The notes under the pieces are model-generated. The model did not search any database, was not told the origin of the DNA, and saw only the letters and a program-made list of their open reading frames with translations. Both the position numbers and the translations under genes were made by a program. From Bugula neritina (taxonomy: Eukaryota > Bryozoa > Gymnolaemata > Cheilostomatida > Bugulidae): a stretch of DNA of 64,000 nt. The stretch spans positions 12,172,963 through 12,236,962 of the forward strand of contig OZ037770.1 of assembly GCA_964035545.1 (NCBI GenBank). Reading direction: 5' to 3'. This document shows, piece by piece, positions 1 through 12,802 of the stretch; positions within the stretch are counted from its first letter, which is position 1, and the number at the start of each line of letters is the position of its first letter.

Positions 1-162
1 TTTGATTTCGCTAAAACACAAAACAAAATTATTAAAATAACACAAACAAAACTGTATAAAACTGCATAGTATAATTACAAACAAGTTTACAATGGACTAT
101 TGAGATGTATCTCTGATATGATGAAACAAAAGATGATGCAATGCGAACTAGTGACCTCTTAC

Positions 163-3160
163 CGATATACCCCACAGCAGTGTGGCTCGCTCCCAGCTGC
201 CGCAGATGACTAGACAGCTGCATGGTCATCATACCAACTCCACAGAGGTCCTACACAGAGTACTCAGTAAGTTACTTCCTAATATCTACAGTAACTTACA
301 CCTACACGGTGTAATCAATAAGTTACAGTCACTAATACCTACAGTGACTTTTCACTTACCCTGAGATCAACCAACAGTACAAAACACACTACGTTGCTGA
401 AAAACTAAAGTTTGAAATAGATCTACTGCAAAAAATGAACCTTGAAAAGCCTTTTTAGGGAGAAAATAAAATTACTGATGCCAATGTTTGTCTGGTAATC
501 AAGTTCATGCAAGCAGAAGGAATATTGTGATATTGAGAAGCAAAAAAGTTCTTAAACAGAGTAAGGCTTGATTCCGCACAGTTTACACTAGTACGGTGGG
601 ACGAAGACGCGCCCACTTAAACTAGTACATAGAACAAAGCCAATTTAGTGAGATGAAGAACAGACTCTTACAGCCACAACAATCAACTCGATGAGAAGGC
701 ATAAAAACAAAAGTTACATGTGCAATATTTAGAACAAACTAAAGATTGAAGAGTACTTTTCAAAACAGTATAAAACTATAAACAAATAGAAACTTTGAAA
801 AGAATAAAAAACAAATAAAGCAAAAGTTAAACTGAAAATTAATAAATAATTTTGACTTGTGCATGTGTGCGATATAAAGCAAACAGAAAAAAAAAGTACA
901 TATTTTTCTAACTTACCAGAAAAGCTGCTGTAAACAAAACAACAAAAGTCCTTTCCATAGTGGTAGGTGATAGTGCAAAAGGCTGTATCTACAAAATTAA
1001 AATTACAAATTAAATAAAATCAAAATTTCACACTCATCCATCCATGTCATTACTAATAAAGCTTGTAAATGTCAAGCAGTAATATACTTTTTCATAAAAT
1101 CAAAATTCAAAGTTTTATCTTATTAGAAACATGTGCAGATTGCAGAGCTATGAGAGAATTGAAAATTCGACACAAAGTTTGACAGACATCTTTAAATGAT
1201 TTTTTTGAAGATTATATTATGTCATTACACCTTCTTTATAAAATATTTAATTCCAACTGTGCAATATAAGAAACTAAATATATACACAGTTTACTTTTGA
1301 TTCAAGCTCACTCACTTAATCTATAAAATATTATATCACAATAACTTACACATACTACAAAATGTTGAAATTACGTTAATAGATTTGAATGAACACATTT
1401 TTGTGGCCATTTTGAATTATACTATAGCATCATTATCATTAACTTCGACAGGTGCATGTGTAGCATTAGCAGAGAGTTTTTTTATCTCAATGATTACTTG
1501 ATATGTTATGTTTCAAATTGAGTTTTAATATCAATAGTAATCCACAATGACAGAATAATAAGTATTATTAAAACCAGACTTAGCAAAAGCATCAGTTCCA
1601 AAATAGATCCACCAACCTGACTTTTAGCCTTTTCCCAATTACTATCACATCGATTGTTACACAAAAGAAAAACTAAATCAGCATATTTGAAGTTAAATAG
1701 ATTACTTTTTTTAGAAACTTCTAGTTATACTAATGCCTCTCTTAAAAAAAACTAGATATACAATTATCAATTATACTACTACAAGCATGCACCATGATAA
1801 TTTGTGAATGTTAAAATTTAACATCAGTAATAATTTGATTATATTGAAAAGAAATTTATTTTTTTCTTTGATCAATTTATTGTATTCGGCATTACTAAAT
1901 TAGCATTGTCACTATCATTATGATTATATTTATAGGTAACTAGAAGCATAAAGCAGGCGATACTATAATTCATAGTATAACTATAAGGTAAATATTAGGC
2001 ACAAGTTACAACTAATAGTAACATTTACTAATACTAAAACTATTAATTTTAAGAAACTCACACTCAAACTGGCAGTTATTAAACCTAATATCCGTATAAT
2101 CATTACACTTAGAGTTAGTGTTACCTCTTTGGCTTTTAACAATACTAATACTATTACTATCAGTAATACTAATAGTAATACTACTAACTATAACATTGAC
2201 AATAATTGTGTTAACATAGATATTATAGTAATTATTATAAAAATAATAATTATTATATTTATATTACTATTAGTATTAGATCAAAATGATTATAATCAAC
2301 CTTCAACCTAATTATAATTACTATTAGTATTATAATTATAATACTAACAGTGATAGTACTAAAATTAAATATAACAACAATTATATATTTATAATATTTA
2401 TATATAAATTTGATTTGTATTGATATAATCATCATTTTACAGTCTTCAGTTTTTTTATTTCGTACGTACTCCAATCAATATGAATAAACTTTTTGTTTTA
2501 ACCAAAGTAATAAATATCAACTTCAATTTCAAGCTTAATTAATAATTATAATTATAATGAATAAATAAATATAATAATAACATTAAGTTATTACTTTTAC
2601 ATCAACCTAGTCCTATGGCTATAGAGTTATACTTATAGCCTATCGACCAGCAGTTAAAGTTGCAGCTTGAGCTAATGATAATCATAATGATTATCATTAT
2701 CATTATGATAAACATATTGATTATCATTATCATTATGATAATCATAATGATTAACTGCAAATCTAACAGTAACACTAACAGTAACTGTATAACTACAAGC
2801 CCAACTCTAGTAGTACTAGGTCTAGTACTGTAAGTGTAGTACTACTACTAGTAGTATAACTATAACTATAACTATAGTATAAGTATAACTATAACTATAA
2901 GTATAAGTATAGGTTGAAATTGATGTAAAACTAAAAGTATAACTCGTACTCATAGTCATAGCCCATAGGAATATTGAGCCATGAGTTAAAGTAGCTGGAT
3001 TTGGTTTGCTAGATTCTGTCAAATGATTATAGAGATAGTATGCATATATTTTAACTATATATAAAGTCTATAGATAATTATATACTTATACTATCACTCT
3101 CACTTTGGATTCTACAAAAATGTTCAACAAAACCGTTATATGCCGGAAGCGGTAAAACAT
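163..3160 (-). CDS. MFSD9-like major facilitator transporter, 5' exons only (partial)
   Basis: Three coding exons on the minus strand: 3160-3104 (19 codons from an ATG), 988-917 (24 codons) and 250-163 (29 codons plus one base). Each has a GT donor (GTGAGA, GTAAGT, GTAAGA) and an AG acceptor, and the frame stays open across both junctions. The product ends in a hydrophobic helix followed by FLDLCGVGM and LRQLGASHTAVGYIG. From memory this matches the first membrane helix and loop of MFSD9-type transporters (FLDLxGVxM then LGASxxxxGxxG). The protein would be a multi-pass membrane transporter of unknown substrate; the remaining helices lie left of the window. The ATG at 958 (MERTFVV) in the second exon is an alternative start. 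Another MFS subfamily is possible. The first exon is the least certain, because it rests only on splice sites and phase. Confidence 0.66.
989..3103. other. Intron 1 of the MFSD9-like gene, AT-rich simple sequence
   Basis: About 2.1 kb without coding signal. The part from about 2120 to 2960 is degenerate simple sequence built from ATA, ACT and AGT words. Short frames here, on either strand, are translations of these repeats. Confidence 0.6.
2671..2756. repeat. Inverted repeat of ATGATAATC words
   Basis: The words ATAATCATAATGATTATC run in one sense and then in the reverse sense around about 2715, giving two arms that can fold into a hairpin. It lies in the simple-sequence stretch of the MFSD9-like intron and is probably an expansion product. 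Confidence 0.6.
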
Positions 3161-3917
3161 AATACTGGAATCGACGAGAGTCTATCTCAACTAATTTCCT
3201 AAATAAGATATCGTCCAAGTTTCGAAAAGACCGAAGTGGTATACAAACGCCTCTCTTAGGTCTACGCACAGTAGCGCCTATTGGTAGTTGAACACTTCAA
3301 AAGGGTTAAAGTTCAGAAGAGACCGCGCCGATTCACCCCAAATATAACAAGTAAAGCCTTCCAGGCTCACAAGTCACAACCAGCGCTTTGAACAACCTGG
3401 TTACAGCTAGAAGAATAATGCAGATGATATAGAATAGGTTGAATTTCATGAAGCAATGAAATTGATATTTGTATGAGGCTGCTATAAATGTTTAAGCTGT
3501 AACTCAGGGGAGAGTACCTACTCCTAATTATAAATTTATTAACCAGTGACAAGGGAAAGGGCAATAAAACATGCTATAAAAGAAAATGAGAAAATGTAGA
3601 ACAAATAAAATAAAGAATAAATAGTAAACATATTTGGCTATCAAAAGAAGTTCACATTTGATGAATATTATATTTTTTAGCAAAACTTTAATGGAAAGCT
3701 TTATTTTTCCTAATTAACAGATAGTGGTGTAATAGTCAGCATGATGCATGGTGAATTTAGTATGAAAACAGTGTTATATATATTAAGAAGGTCACATAAA
3801 CAATCCTTTCAAACCTGTAAGCTGTAAATAATTTAAATTGTGAGAAATTCAAAGTAGGCCTACTGATTTCAAGAAAGAAAGAGAAGACAACTTTATAATA
3901 AGATCACCCAATTATAA
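3161..3917. other. Upstream region of the MFSD9-like gene
   Basis: About 750 bases. The 3200-3330 part is richer in G+C and CpG than its surroundings, as expected near a transcription start, but I see no TATA box and no coding exon. From 3400 to 3917 I see only AT-rich unique sequence. Confidence 0.4.
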
Positions 3918-4261
3918 GCTTAGGGCCACACGGTGCGTATTTTCGCATGCGAAAATTGAAATCACAAGTAGCAAAGGTGTCCACTGTGCGCGTTGAGAAA
4001 ACATTCGCACTTGTCGCTCAGCATTTTCAACGCAAGTGCGAATCGTCTCTGTCGCCGTCACCTAATTGGCTGGTAGTTATTCAGCGAGCTCAATTTCTTT
4101 ATTTTAGTGCTACATTCCAGTAAATTGCGTTTTATTGAAAGCGAGTGCGATTTAAGAATGAGAGCTTTATTTATCACGCATCACTGACGCTACAGTGGAC
4201 ACCTTTGCTACTTGTGATTTCAATTTTCGCATGCGAAAATACGCACCGTGTGGCCCTAGGC
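3918..4261. mobile_element. PIF/Harbinger-type MITE, copy 1
   Basis: A 344-bp non-coding element flanked by the 3-bp direct repeat TAA (3915-3917 and 4262-4264). The termini are long near-perfect inverted repeats, from GCYTAGGGCCACACGG through the internal palindrome TTTTCGCATGCGAAAA to about 65 bases in. A TWA target duplication with GGGCC-type ends is the known signature of PIF/Harbinger elements. Two more copies lie at 7311-7653 and 50236-50578. No transposase is encoded, so it depends on an enzyme from elsewhere. Confidence 0.85.
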
Positions 4262-4409
4262 TAACTTTTCTGTGACATTTTAAGATATTATAGTTATTAG
4301 AGTAGAACAGTTTTTAGATAGCATGATGAGTGTATAACTGTGTGTCACAGAGCATTCCATACGTCAATTAGAATGTAATATATACTCTGGTCTTTGCTGA
4401 TGACAGGAC

Positions 4410-4568
<159 letters not shown>

Positions 4569-5346
4569 CAAGCATTGCCAAATAGCAATATGGCTACACC
4601 TTAAGATAGTTATCAGAGCGGAACAACTCGCAGATAGATATAAAGTAGCAAGGTCACTTATACAAGCCACTACACGTTCTGAGAAGCCGGCCTTGGTGCT
4701 GTCATAGCTCTGGATAATTTCTAAGTAATTTTTGCCAGGTTTTATTTAAATTTCACAGTTTTAGACTCATTGAGGTTAAAGGTTAGTAATAATAAATTTC
4801 CATATGGCTAATAAGCATTATGGAAAATCTTGCCTATAGAAAAAAATTTATTTCTATTCATGGCATAAAAAAGAAACTTAAAGCTCACTTTGTTTAATGT
4901 TCTGAAGTTATAGCTTGTGATCAAGCAATTTTTTAAATCTTTATAAAAATACAGTGATACAAGTTTAATTGTTTTTAGGACGGGAGTCTATCAATCTAAT
5001 CGTTTTTATGCATATGATAACCAACGTGCTCAACCTTATTTGATTTTGCAAAGTTATAAATTATAATCAAAATAGTAATGTATATTTGTGAATGTAAAAA
5101 ATGTTTTTCAAATCTCTTTTTAAACTCAACTTTCATTCTAAAAATTGAGAAGTATTTTTAATTAAGAAAATGCATGAGCCAATAAATTATAATTTTTAAA
5201 AGCATGTTTTACATGATGATGGTAGAAATATTGTGTGATGCTTTAAAGTGAGTGCAATGATGGTAGGTGAGAAAAAGCATAGCAAAACAAGTTTTAATTT
5301 CATCAAACTTTCAACATGCATTTCAAAACAAATATAGGAACTAATT

Positions 5347-5406
5347 ATATGAGAGCAGTTGAAATTTCTCCGGCGAGAGCCGGAGAAATTTTAGCTGCTC
5401 ATATAT
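5347..5406. repeat. Stem-loop with GC-rich tip
   Basis: Two arms of about 26-28 bases (ATATGAG...TTTCTCCGGC and its reverse complement with a few mismatches) close on a GAGA loop at 5375-5378. It stands out in an AT-rich background, about 240 bases before the start codon of gene 1. Confidence 0.75.
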
Positions 5407-5640
5407 ACTGAGCATACACAGATATGTCATTGTCACTTTGATCTATCATAACACTTAAATAGTTGGCCAAATAAACATTGTTTTCTTGGTGTCACCTACT
5501 TGAAGATTTGTGAGTTTAATCAACTTCTTCGGAAAGAGTTGGTTGTTTAAGGAAATAATTTATTTATTATTTAATAATAAGTAATAACATCAATATATGA
5601 TAAACCTAATTATACTCCAGAAATTATTTCTGTTACAGCT

Positions 5641-7002
5641 ATGGCTATACGAGGAATAAAGCTAAAGTTTTTCAAGCACTGTATCTACCTGGTGATATAC
5701 TCCCTGTTTCGTTGCTGCCAGTTGATCTCCTGGTGGCTAACAGGAATTCAGAGTCACCTGAAGAGCTGCCGGAATGGAAAGAATTATGAGTCGTCTGCGC
5801 AGCTACTTAAAGTTTGGTTTCACTCATCTGGAAGAATAATCAATTTCAGTCTACGACATCATTTCCTGTCTACTCATGTAAACTTTGTTCATCCAACTTA
5901 TGCTCTACAGAAACACATCACATTAATGACAGTAACTGACAAAGAAGCTATCTTTAGTATTCAAGGCGAATGTGATGATGTTTTAAATGTTAGAAAATGG
6001 CCATTTTTGAATGTAGGACATCCAACAACAGCTAAACATCTTCTCATCATGCCCATAAGTTCCATGATCAAACTTGGTGAAGAGTTGGGAGACCCAAAAG
6101 CTAAAGTGATTTGGATTTATCACACTGCAAGATGTGGATCCACAGCTATGTCTCAGGTCTTCAATTCTCTACCAGATGTTGTATCAATATCTGAACCAAA
6201 CTGTCTGTTTTCCCTGGACATGGCCTTTAAAGAAAAGTACTTTGAAAAAAAGAAAGGTTCATGGATTACTTCTGATGAATATCAGCAAATCTATAAAAAT
6301 GCTGTTAGATTGTTGGTAAAGCCCTACAAAAGAGATGCTAATGTTTTTGCTGTGAGGTCCCATGGATATGCATCAAAAGCAGATCTTCATTTGATACCAA
6401 AACTGTTTCCACAGTTTATTGGAATATTCATGTACCGAAATGTGAAAGAGGCAGCCATCTCTTTAACCAGGGTGTCACAGGGCATTTACCTGCATGGAGA
6501 TTGTGCTTTAGCTGTCATTAAAACCCCCATTCTTTCACTTCTTTTTTCAAATCTACGCCCGTCAAATCTGCTATACTGTAGCTGTAGTGAACCAAAACAT
6601 TTGGAGTGGCTGTTTAAACGAGAGAACATCGTAAAAAGCTGTAACTTTATTAACTCTGTGATACAATTTGCTGGAGCATGTTTCCATTACAAAGATGTGG
6701 TGGCTAAAGGTTTACCAGTTGTGGCAGTTAAATACGAACATCTACAAGAAGACAAAATGAGGTTATTTAAAATCTTATTTGAACATGTAGGATTAGAGAT
6801 GACATCAGAGAGAGAAAGATTAATCCATCAAGCCTTGAGTGAAGACAGTCAGAAGGGAACCGATGCTGATAAAAAGGTCATGGCAAGCGTTAAGGCTGAC
6901 GTAGCACAAGAGATGATAGATGAAGCTAACTACTTTCTAAGATACTACCGTCTACCAAACTGGGGGGAAGATATACTTCTACCTAAAACACTAGGATACT
7001 AA
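5641..7002 (+). CDS. Sulfotransferase-fold membrane protein, cluster gene 1
   Basis: A 453-residue protein in one coding exon. Residues 11-34 are hydrophobic and follow a short basic N-terminus, as in a type II Golgi signal anchor. Residues 156-174 hold the 5'-phosphosulfate-binding loop (YHTARCGSTAMSQVF), 184-187 read SEPN, 263-277 fit the 3'-phosphate-binding segment (FMYRNVKEAAISLTR), and 364-368 read KYEHL, typical of the PAPS-dependent sulfotransferase fold. By family knowledge it would transfer sulfate from PAPS to a carbohydrate, peptide or small acceptor in the secretory pathway; the acceptor is not known. The start is supported by a purine at -3, G at +4 and an acceptor ending TTACAG two bases upstream, which implies a 5' UTR intron. 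An AATAAA lies at 7050. Its 3' flank is an inverted copy of that of gene 2. Confidence 0.85.
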   Translation: MAIRGIKLKFFKHCIYLVIYSLFRCCQLISWWLTGIQSHLKSCRNGKNYESSAQLLKVWFHSSGRIINFSLRHHFLSTHVNFVHPTYALQKHITLMTVTDKEAIFSIQGECDDVLNVRKWPFLNVGHPTTAKHLLIMPISSMIKLGEELGDPKAKVIWIYHTARCGSTAMSQVFNSLPDVVSISEPNCLFSLDMAFKEKYFEKKKGSWITSDEYQQIYKNAVRLLVKPYKRDANVFAVRSHGYASKADLHLIPKLFPQFIGIFMYRNVKEAAISLTRVSQGIYLHGDCALAVIKTPILSLLFSNLRPSNLLYCSCSEPKHLEWLFKRENIVKSCNFINSVIQFAGACFHYKDVVAKGLPVVAVKYEHLQEDKMRLFKILFEHVGLEMTSERERLIHQALSEDSQKGTDADKKVMASVKADVAQEMIDEANYFLRYYRLPNWGEDILLPKTLGY

Positions 7003-7049
7003 TCTGTAGGGGAATTGTACCAGAATTTAGGACAACAAAATCGTATGGA

Positions 7050-7055
7050 AATAAA
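7050..7055 (+). terminator. Polyadenylation signal of cluster gene 1
   Basis: AATAAA 48 bases after the stop codon of gene 1, at a usual distance for a short 3' UTR. Confidence 0.55.
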
Positions 7056-7189
7056 ATTTAATTCTGTGAAATAGAAGTAAATTGTTACAAATTATTATAT
7101 CGAGAAACTAATATTAATATACTAGCTTGGATACTGATTTGTAAAAGACTAAATCAAACATAAAAAATAACCTAACATATTGTGACAAT

Positions 7190-7697
7190 CACTGCGTTTC
7201 CATCATTACATTATGCAATGGATTTTTCATTTGGTGTTTGGAAATGAGTTGGAATGAAGTCACAACCATATATAGGTTCATTGAAACCGCAACCACAAGT
7301 TAATCTGTAAGCCTAGGGCCACACTGTGCGTATTTTCGCATGCGAAAATTGAAATCACAAGTAGCAAAGGTGTCCACTGTGCGCGTTGTGAAAACATTCG
7401 CACTTGTCGCTCTGCATTTTCAACGCAAGTGCGAATCGTCTCTGTCATCGTCACCTAATTGGCTGGTAGTTATTCAGCGAGCCCAATTTCTTTATTTAGT
7501 GTTATATTCCAGTAAATTGCGTTTTATTGAAAGCGCGTACGATTTAAAAATGAAAGCTTTATTTATCACGCATCACTGACGCTACAGTGGACACCTTTGC
7601 TACTTGTGATTTTAATTTTCGCATGCGAAAATGCGCACAGTGTGGCCCTAGGCTAAGAGAATCTAATTGCATAATGCACGGTAGTGGATATGCAGTG
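7190..7697. mobile_element. CACTG-ended MITE, split by a Harbinger MITE
   Basis: The left end reads CACTGCGTTTCCATCATTA and continues ATTATGCAATGGATT. The right end is its approximate reverse complement, ending CAGTG at 7697. AAT occurs immediately outside both ends, a 3-bp target duplication. The element is interrupted at 7311-7653 by a complete Harbinger-type MITE, so without the insert it is about 165 bases. Relatives lie at 18696-18813 and in the 5' introns of genes 3 to 5. The superfamily is not clear from the ends. Confidence 0.65.
7311..7653. mobile_element. PIF/Harbinger-type MITE, copy 2 (nested)
   Basis: 343 bp, bounded by TAA at 7308-7310 and 7654-7656. Ends are GCCTAGGGCCACAC and its reverse complement, with the same interior as copies 1 and 3. 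It sits inside an older CACTG-ended MITE. Confidence 0.87.
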
Positions 7698-8072
7698 AAT
7701 GGGGTACTTTCTTTGATTGTTTTAGTTAGATAGTTACTGATATGCTAATACTAATGTAGAACCTATAAACAAACATACAGCTTATTGTATTTAGTTTTTG
7801 GAGAACATATAACTGTAATAACATACTTATTATATTATGTGGTTTATTTTCTAGAATTCATATACTTTTTCATATAAAATAACTGTAACGTGTTAACAAT
7901 ATATTATACTACAATTTAATAGTTTGCACATGAAGTATTAACTGAAATAACATCAACTATCACTATAGCAGTTCTATACCTTCTCGTCTTATCTTCTTTA
8001 ACTTGGGCTTTACATTTCAACACTCTAAAGTTACACACACACCCACACATTATATAAGTAAATGAATAAACA

Positions 8073-8076
<4 letters not shown>

Positions 8077-8153
<77 letters not shown>
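8077..8153. repeat. (TA)n microsatellite
   Basis: About 77 bases of pure TA dinucleotide in the 3' flank of gene 1. Confidence 0.95.
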
Positions 8154-8156
<3 letters not shown>

Positions 8157-9052
8157 TATCAAAATAACCTGACCAAGCTATACAAGTTTATAGCCAAGTT
8201 TTATAAATCATTCAAGCAGTAGAAACTTATTATAGCAGCTGAATCCACTTCATTTTTGTTTAAGCACTTATTAAATAACATCAAAAAGTCACACTTCATA
8301 AAATTTAAAAAATGATAGAAGCCAAGCATTTTAAAACATAAAAAACTTTACTACTATTGCACAATAATATAAAATTGAATTTTACCGAAGGGTACATATG
8401 TTCAGCCTTATACATGTTTAGAACCAAGATTATTTATTAACCACTGAATATATTTTAAGCATTGTTCACATTTGGCTATCCTTACCTAAAGTAAAGGCTG
8501 ACCTTTACAATTACTTTGTGCACTGACTGTATAGATGTAGTTGACCAACTTTTGAAACATTCCTAAACAGTATGCATCAAAGCAATCGGGTATGCATTAC
8601 AGTGTCATCATGATGAATAGAACCTAATCTCATGTTTCAATCTTGTAACCGGGGTATCCGGGTGCCTATTTTATTAATAGCATGCAAATGTGTTATATGA
8701 AAGAATCAGTGCAAACCAGAAGAATATTAATTTGCATTGTCTTAGAGTAATGCAAAACTAGCATCCGGCATTACAGCTTTTCTCGAAGGGGTTCAAGTCA
8801 AACATATTAAATTAAACTAATATAAGTGATAGTTGGAAACTTTTAGCTTAGTAGGGTTCCAATAAATTATAATCAAATAGGCAGAAAATTTGCCAAGTTG
8901 ATTAGATGCAAAATATCTGTGTAAAGGCTGTTTAAAAAGTTCTAGCAGTTAACTAGCTCTCTACCTTATATAATAATGTACTCAGCAAATCTTAGCAAAC
9001 CCTGTTGAAGCCCCTGTAAGCTTCAACAAAATTAATTTGAAACAAGTTATTA

Positions 9053-9235
9053 TAAGTTATGGAGCAGGCGTTAGAGCACCTGCTCAGGGAGCAAAAAATC
9101 AGTAGTTTGAATCCAAGATAGAGGATAGAGGCTATTTGCGATGTCATTATAGGAAGAGATTCAGTCATATATTGCTCTCTTTTGCCACGTTAGAAACAGT
9201 TTAAAAACCTTTTTTCAAAGGGTGGAATATGTAAA
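9053..9235 (+). mobile_element. Decayed tRNA-derived SINE
   Basis: It holds a degenerate A-box region (GGAGCAGGCGTTAGAGCACC) and a B-box-like AGTTTGAATCC, followed by a body resembling the other copies (GATGTCATTATAGGAAGAG, then a TCAGTCAT word). More diverged than the copy at 13838. Confidence 0.5.
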
Positions 9236-10627
9236 ATCCACAACAAAAGTGTACATATTAATTTATAAGTTAAGTGCTATGCATGTTGTAAACTATGAAG
9301 ATTTAATAAATATAATAATATACTATTATAGTAGCATTGAAAAGTGGCGGGTCTGCCATAACGCTATATATAATAGCTAGTTGTTACAATGCTATATATA
9401 GCTATATATAGCTACATTGAGCTTTGTGCTTCAAATATGACACTCTGCAACAAGTGGTTATGAATTCAGCATGTTATGTAACACAACTTTTATTAGAAAA
9501 GTAGAGATCAAAGCTTAAACAATCACTTGTAGTCTTCAGACTCTTTTGTCCCAGGAGCAAGTTTTAGAAATTTTGATGGAAGTGCAGCTTTCTATAGCTA
9601 TAATACAAAACATTTACGTAGCAAAAAATGACTTGTATATAAAAATTTGTCAAATTGTAAAAGCACTTAAATGTTGGTTTTCTTTCGTAAATACATGAAA
9701 GTTGGCTGGGTTTTGCGACCCTCCTAAAGATGGCTGGGTATATATATTGTAGCTGCTCTAAGGATACCAGGCTATTGTGATTAAAGCTGGCGGGCTTTTT
9801 GTAACCACAACTAGGCAAGCATGGGTTTTACAATCATGAAATTATAGCTTTATATATTGTGCAATTAAATTTGCATATTGCATGTTAAATCCGTTTGCAG
9901 CATGTTGTGAATTTAAATCTCAGGTTCCACACTATTGAGTAACGGGCTCTAAGTCTATAAAATGTGACAAAGCGTGGGATGAATACGGGTTATTCATTAA
10001 TACTGTTATTTATGGGTCTGATTAGCTACATAAATTATCTGTCCACTAGTTTACTATATGCATGCCTTGTTATATAAACTCGGTGTTATAAAACCTGCTA
10101 AATTCAGCCTATCACAATAAAGGTCTTAATATGTGACACCAGCATACCAGCAATCATATCTACAATCATCATTCTATTATTATTTATTGTATACCAGTGT
10201 TTTGTCTTGAATTTCTGAATGAATGGGCCATATCATATTACAGTGTATAAAAAAATGTTTGAATGCTAGTGTTTTATATGTGGGGGTTGAAATAAATTGC
10301 AAACAAAATACAAATTTATATAACCCAAATTTTCATGAAGGTATTTGAATTCTCACTCAGTTGAATAACTAGAAATGGAAATCTTTAGATACAATTTTGT
10401 AACGGCCACGGGATATTGTTGGAAGAGTCAGTAAAATCCAAGTTCTATACTTCAAAATAATTATGTTAATTCAACTAATTATAATATATATTATATACTG
10501 CGCAGTGTTGATAGAAATAGTAATAAAATTATAGTATTTTAGGAAAGCCAAATCATACTAGTGTAAAGCAATCTATAATGGACTAATAGCTTTTATAACT
10601 TTTCATTATAAGATATTTTTGTAGTAA

Positions 10628-10745
10628 GAGCAGCTGCGTGGTCTAGGATTTAGAGCACCGGTTTAGTAAATCTGAGGTCATGGGTTGGACCTGGTAAAGA
10701 CCATTGGTGATGTTAGAAAAAGCATTTAATCCCGTGCCACATGTA
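10628..10745 (+). mobile_element. tRNA-derived SINE head and core
   Basis: Begins AGCAGCTGCGTGGTCTAGG (A-box region), then GAGGTCATGGGTTGGACC (B-box region), then the core GGTGATGTTAGAAAAAGCA. An inverted partner lies about 140 bases downstream. Confidence 0.7.
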
Positions 10746-10886
10746 TATGAATAATTCTCCTTCGCATGCTTTAATGCACATTTCCAAGAGTTTGATGATC
10801 CCTTTGAAATTTAATGCATAAATAATTATGTGTGCAATGAGCCAAAACCGCAGTGGGTTCCACTTCAGTGGGTGCTTGCATATGTT

Positions 10887-11063
10887 GACCTGTGAGGAAC
10901 CCCTGGTGGAAGGGGTTTTTGTTAAAGCGGGCTAAGGACTTATTCATATGTGGTACAGGAGAAATTATGATTGTATGCTCTTCCTAACATCACTAATGGC
11001 CTTTGTCAGAGCTCGAACCCATGACTTCGTGCTTACTAGACAAATGTTCTTATAGCCCCTAGA
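10887..11063 (-). mobile_element. tRNA-derived SINE, inverted partner
   Basis: Reads on the minus strand from CTAGGGGCTATAAGAAC through the B box (GGGTTCGAGCTC) and the core (GATGTTAGGAAGAGCATAC) to the tail (CCACCAGGGGTTCCTC). With the copy at 10628 it forms a head-to-tail inverted pair. Confidence 0.75.
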
Positions 11064-11085
11064 GTCTAGAGTCTAGACTCTAGAC
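11064..11085. repeat. Perfect 22-bp palindrome of TCTAGA/GTCTAGAC words
   Basis: Directly at the head of the inverted SINE. Built from three overlapping TCTAGA-type words and identical to its reverse complement over 22 bases. Confidence 0.8.
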
Positions 11086-12802
11086 AAGTGACTGAGGGGC
11101 TGACCATAATAAAAACCCCTTGGAAACATAAAGAGGAAAACAGTCTACAGTAGAAGTATTTTAGGGAAAAGTTTGAAGAATACAAAAACCAGACAAACCC
11201 CAGACAAAAACTATAGTTGTCTATATGTTGAATCACCCATTTAGGTGCAGTAGTGGAGAAATTCTAAAAGCCTAAGTTCTTTAATTTTGGTTTGCATGGG
11301 TCATGGATTGAAATTCTCATAACTTTTGCTACATTTCTCCATTACTGCATCTACTTCATCAAACTGCCTTGAAGTTTTAGACTAAGAATTTATATAGTAA
11401 GGCCTAACGCAGTTGATATTTTATTTAGATAATATACAAACTATATCATATATAATGCAAAACATACAATTATCAACCATACATGCATGGAATGTAGTAG
11501 TCACAAATTTGCAAATGGTATAAAACGCACATCAATTTTAAAGACACCTTTCATAAACTTCTGTTGTTTAGTGAAATGTACTGTGCAGTTTTGACAAAAT
11601 ATTGACAAAAGAATACGTTTGAGATTTTTTATATTAAAATAATAATATTTTATATTTTCCTGGCATTTTCATAACTGAAACTTTTTAGATACTAATTTTC
11701 TAAAAAAAACATTTTTCGTTTTAGCTGATAAAAATCACAATTGTTAATGCAGTAGTTTATGAAGCTGAACGTATTCTGAGCTCCTGCCTAAAGGTATTAT
11801 TAGATAGACCAGACTGACTAGACTAGCTGTAGTTGGGTGGTAATTTGATTTTACTTTATGTATAATAGTTATTAGATGTTCAGATAAGACTCAAACTGGG
11901 ATTCATGCAGCGATTTGCCACGCATTATTATATTTCACAGGAGTTCAACGCCCACTGAAAGCTATAAAATAATAACTCGGTCTTTTGACATAATTATAAC
12001 CGGATAGACACTGCGATTAGCTTAATATTGAGTCCTGGAAGATTAGAACAAAGATTACTAAAAGAAGTACCAATTTAGAGTTGAATGAGTGCATTAATTT
12101 GGGGTCAAAGGATTGGACACCGACGACGTGTATACTAATACTGTACTCAGTCACTCCAATGGAGTGCTGCTTCTAACAATAATATTCTGACGGACCAATA
12201 GAAAATAATTTATGTAATAATGGACACCATAAATAACGGTGTTAGTGCCGCATTTGTCACATTATATAGACTTAGAGTCTCGCATTCGTAGTTGAAGAAC
12301 TTCGTACGATAATTCGGTCACAAAATACTCCGAAGGCCACTACACAATATGCAAATTAGTTGCAAAATAAATAATATATTGCGATTTTAAAACCCAATTG
12401 CTGAATTGTGGTTACAAAAGCCGGTCAACCATAATATACAGTTTGTTGATCAGACTGTTAAGGTTTTTCTATCAACTTTTTAAGACCCTTTGCACTCGGT
12501 GACCCAAAGCTCTTTCCAGCCCATACAGTGGTATAAAGCATAATAAGGGCTTTCACAGGCTGTAAAAACTTTTAGTATTACTTAAATATTTTAGTTATAG
12601 TTGATATATTACGTATTCAATTATAATAACTGTTGACTTTTTATGAGACCTACCAACTTTAAACTATATGAATTTGAATTAGGAGAAGATCTTCGGAGTA
12701 TAATGTTGAAACCAGTTACCAGGAGAAAAACAAGAACGTAATATACTAAGCTATACTGGGAATAATAGAATTGGTTATATGGTATCATTCCAGATAGATG
12801 AC

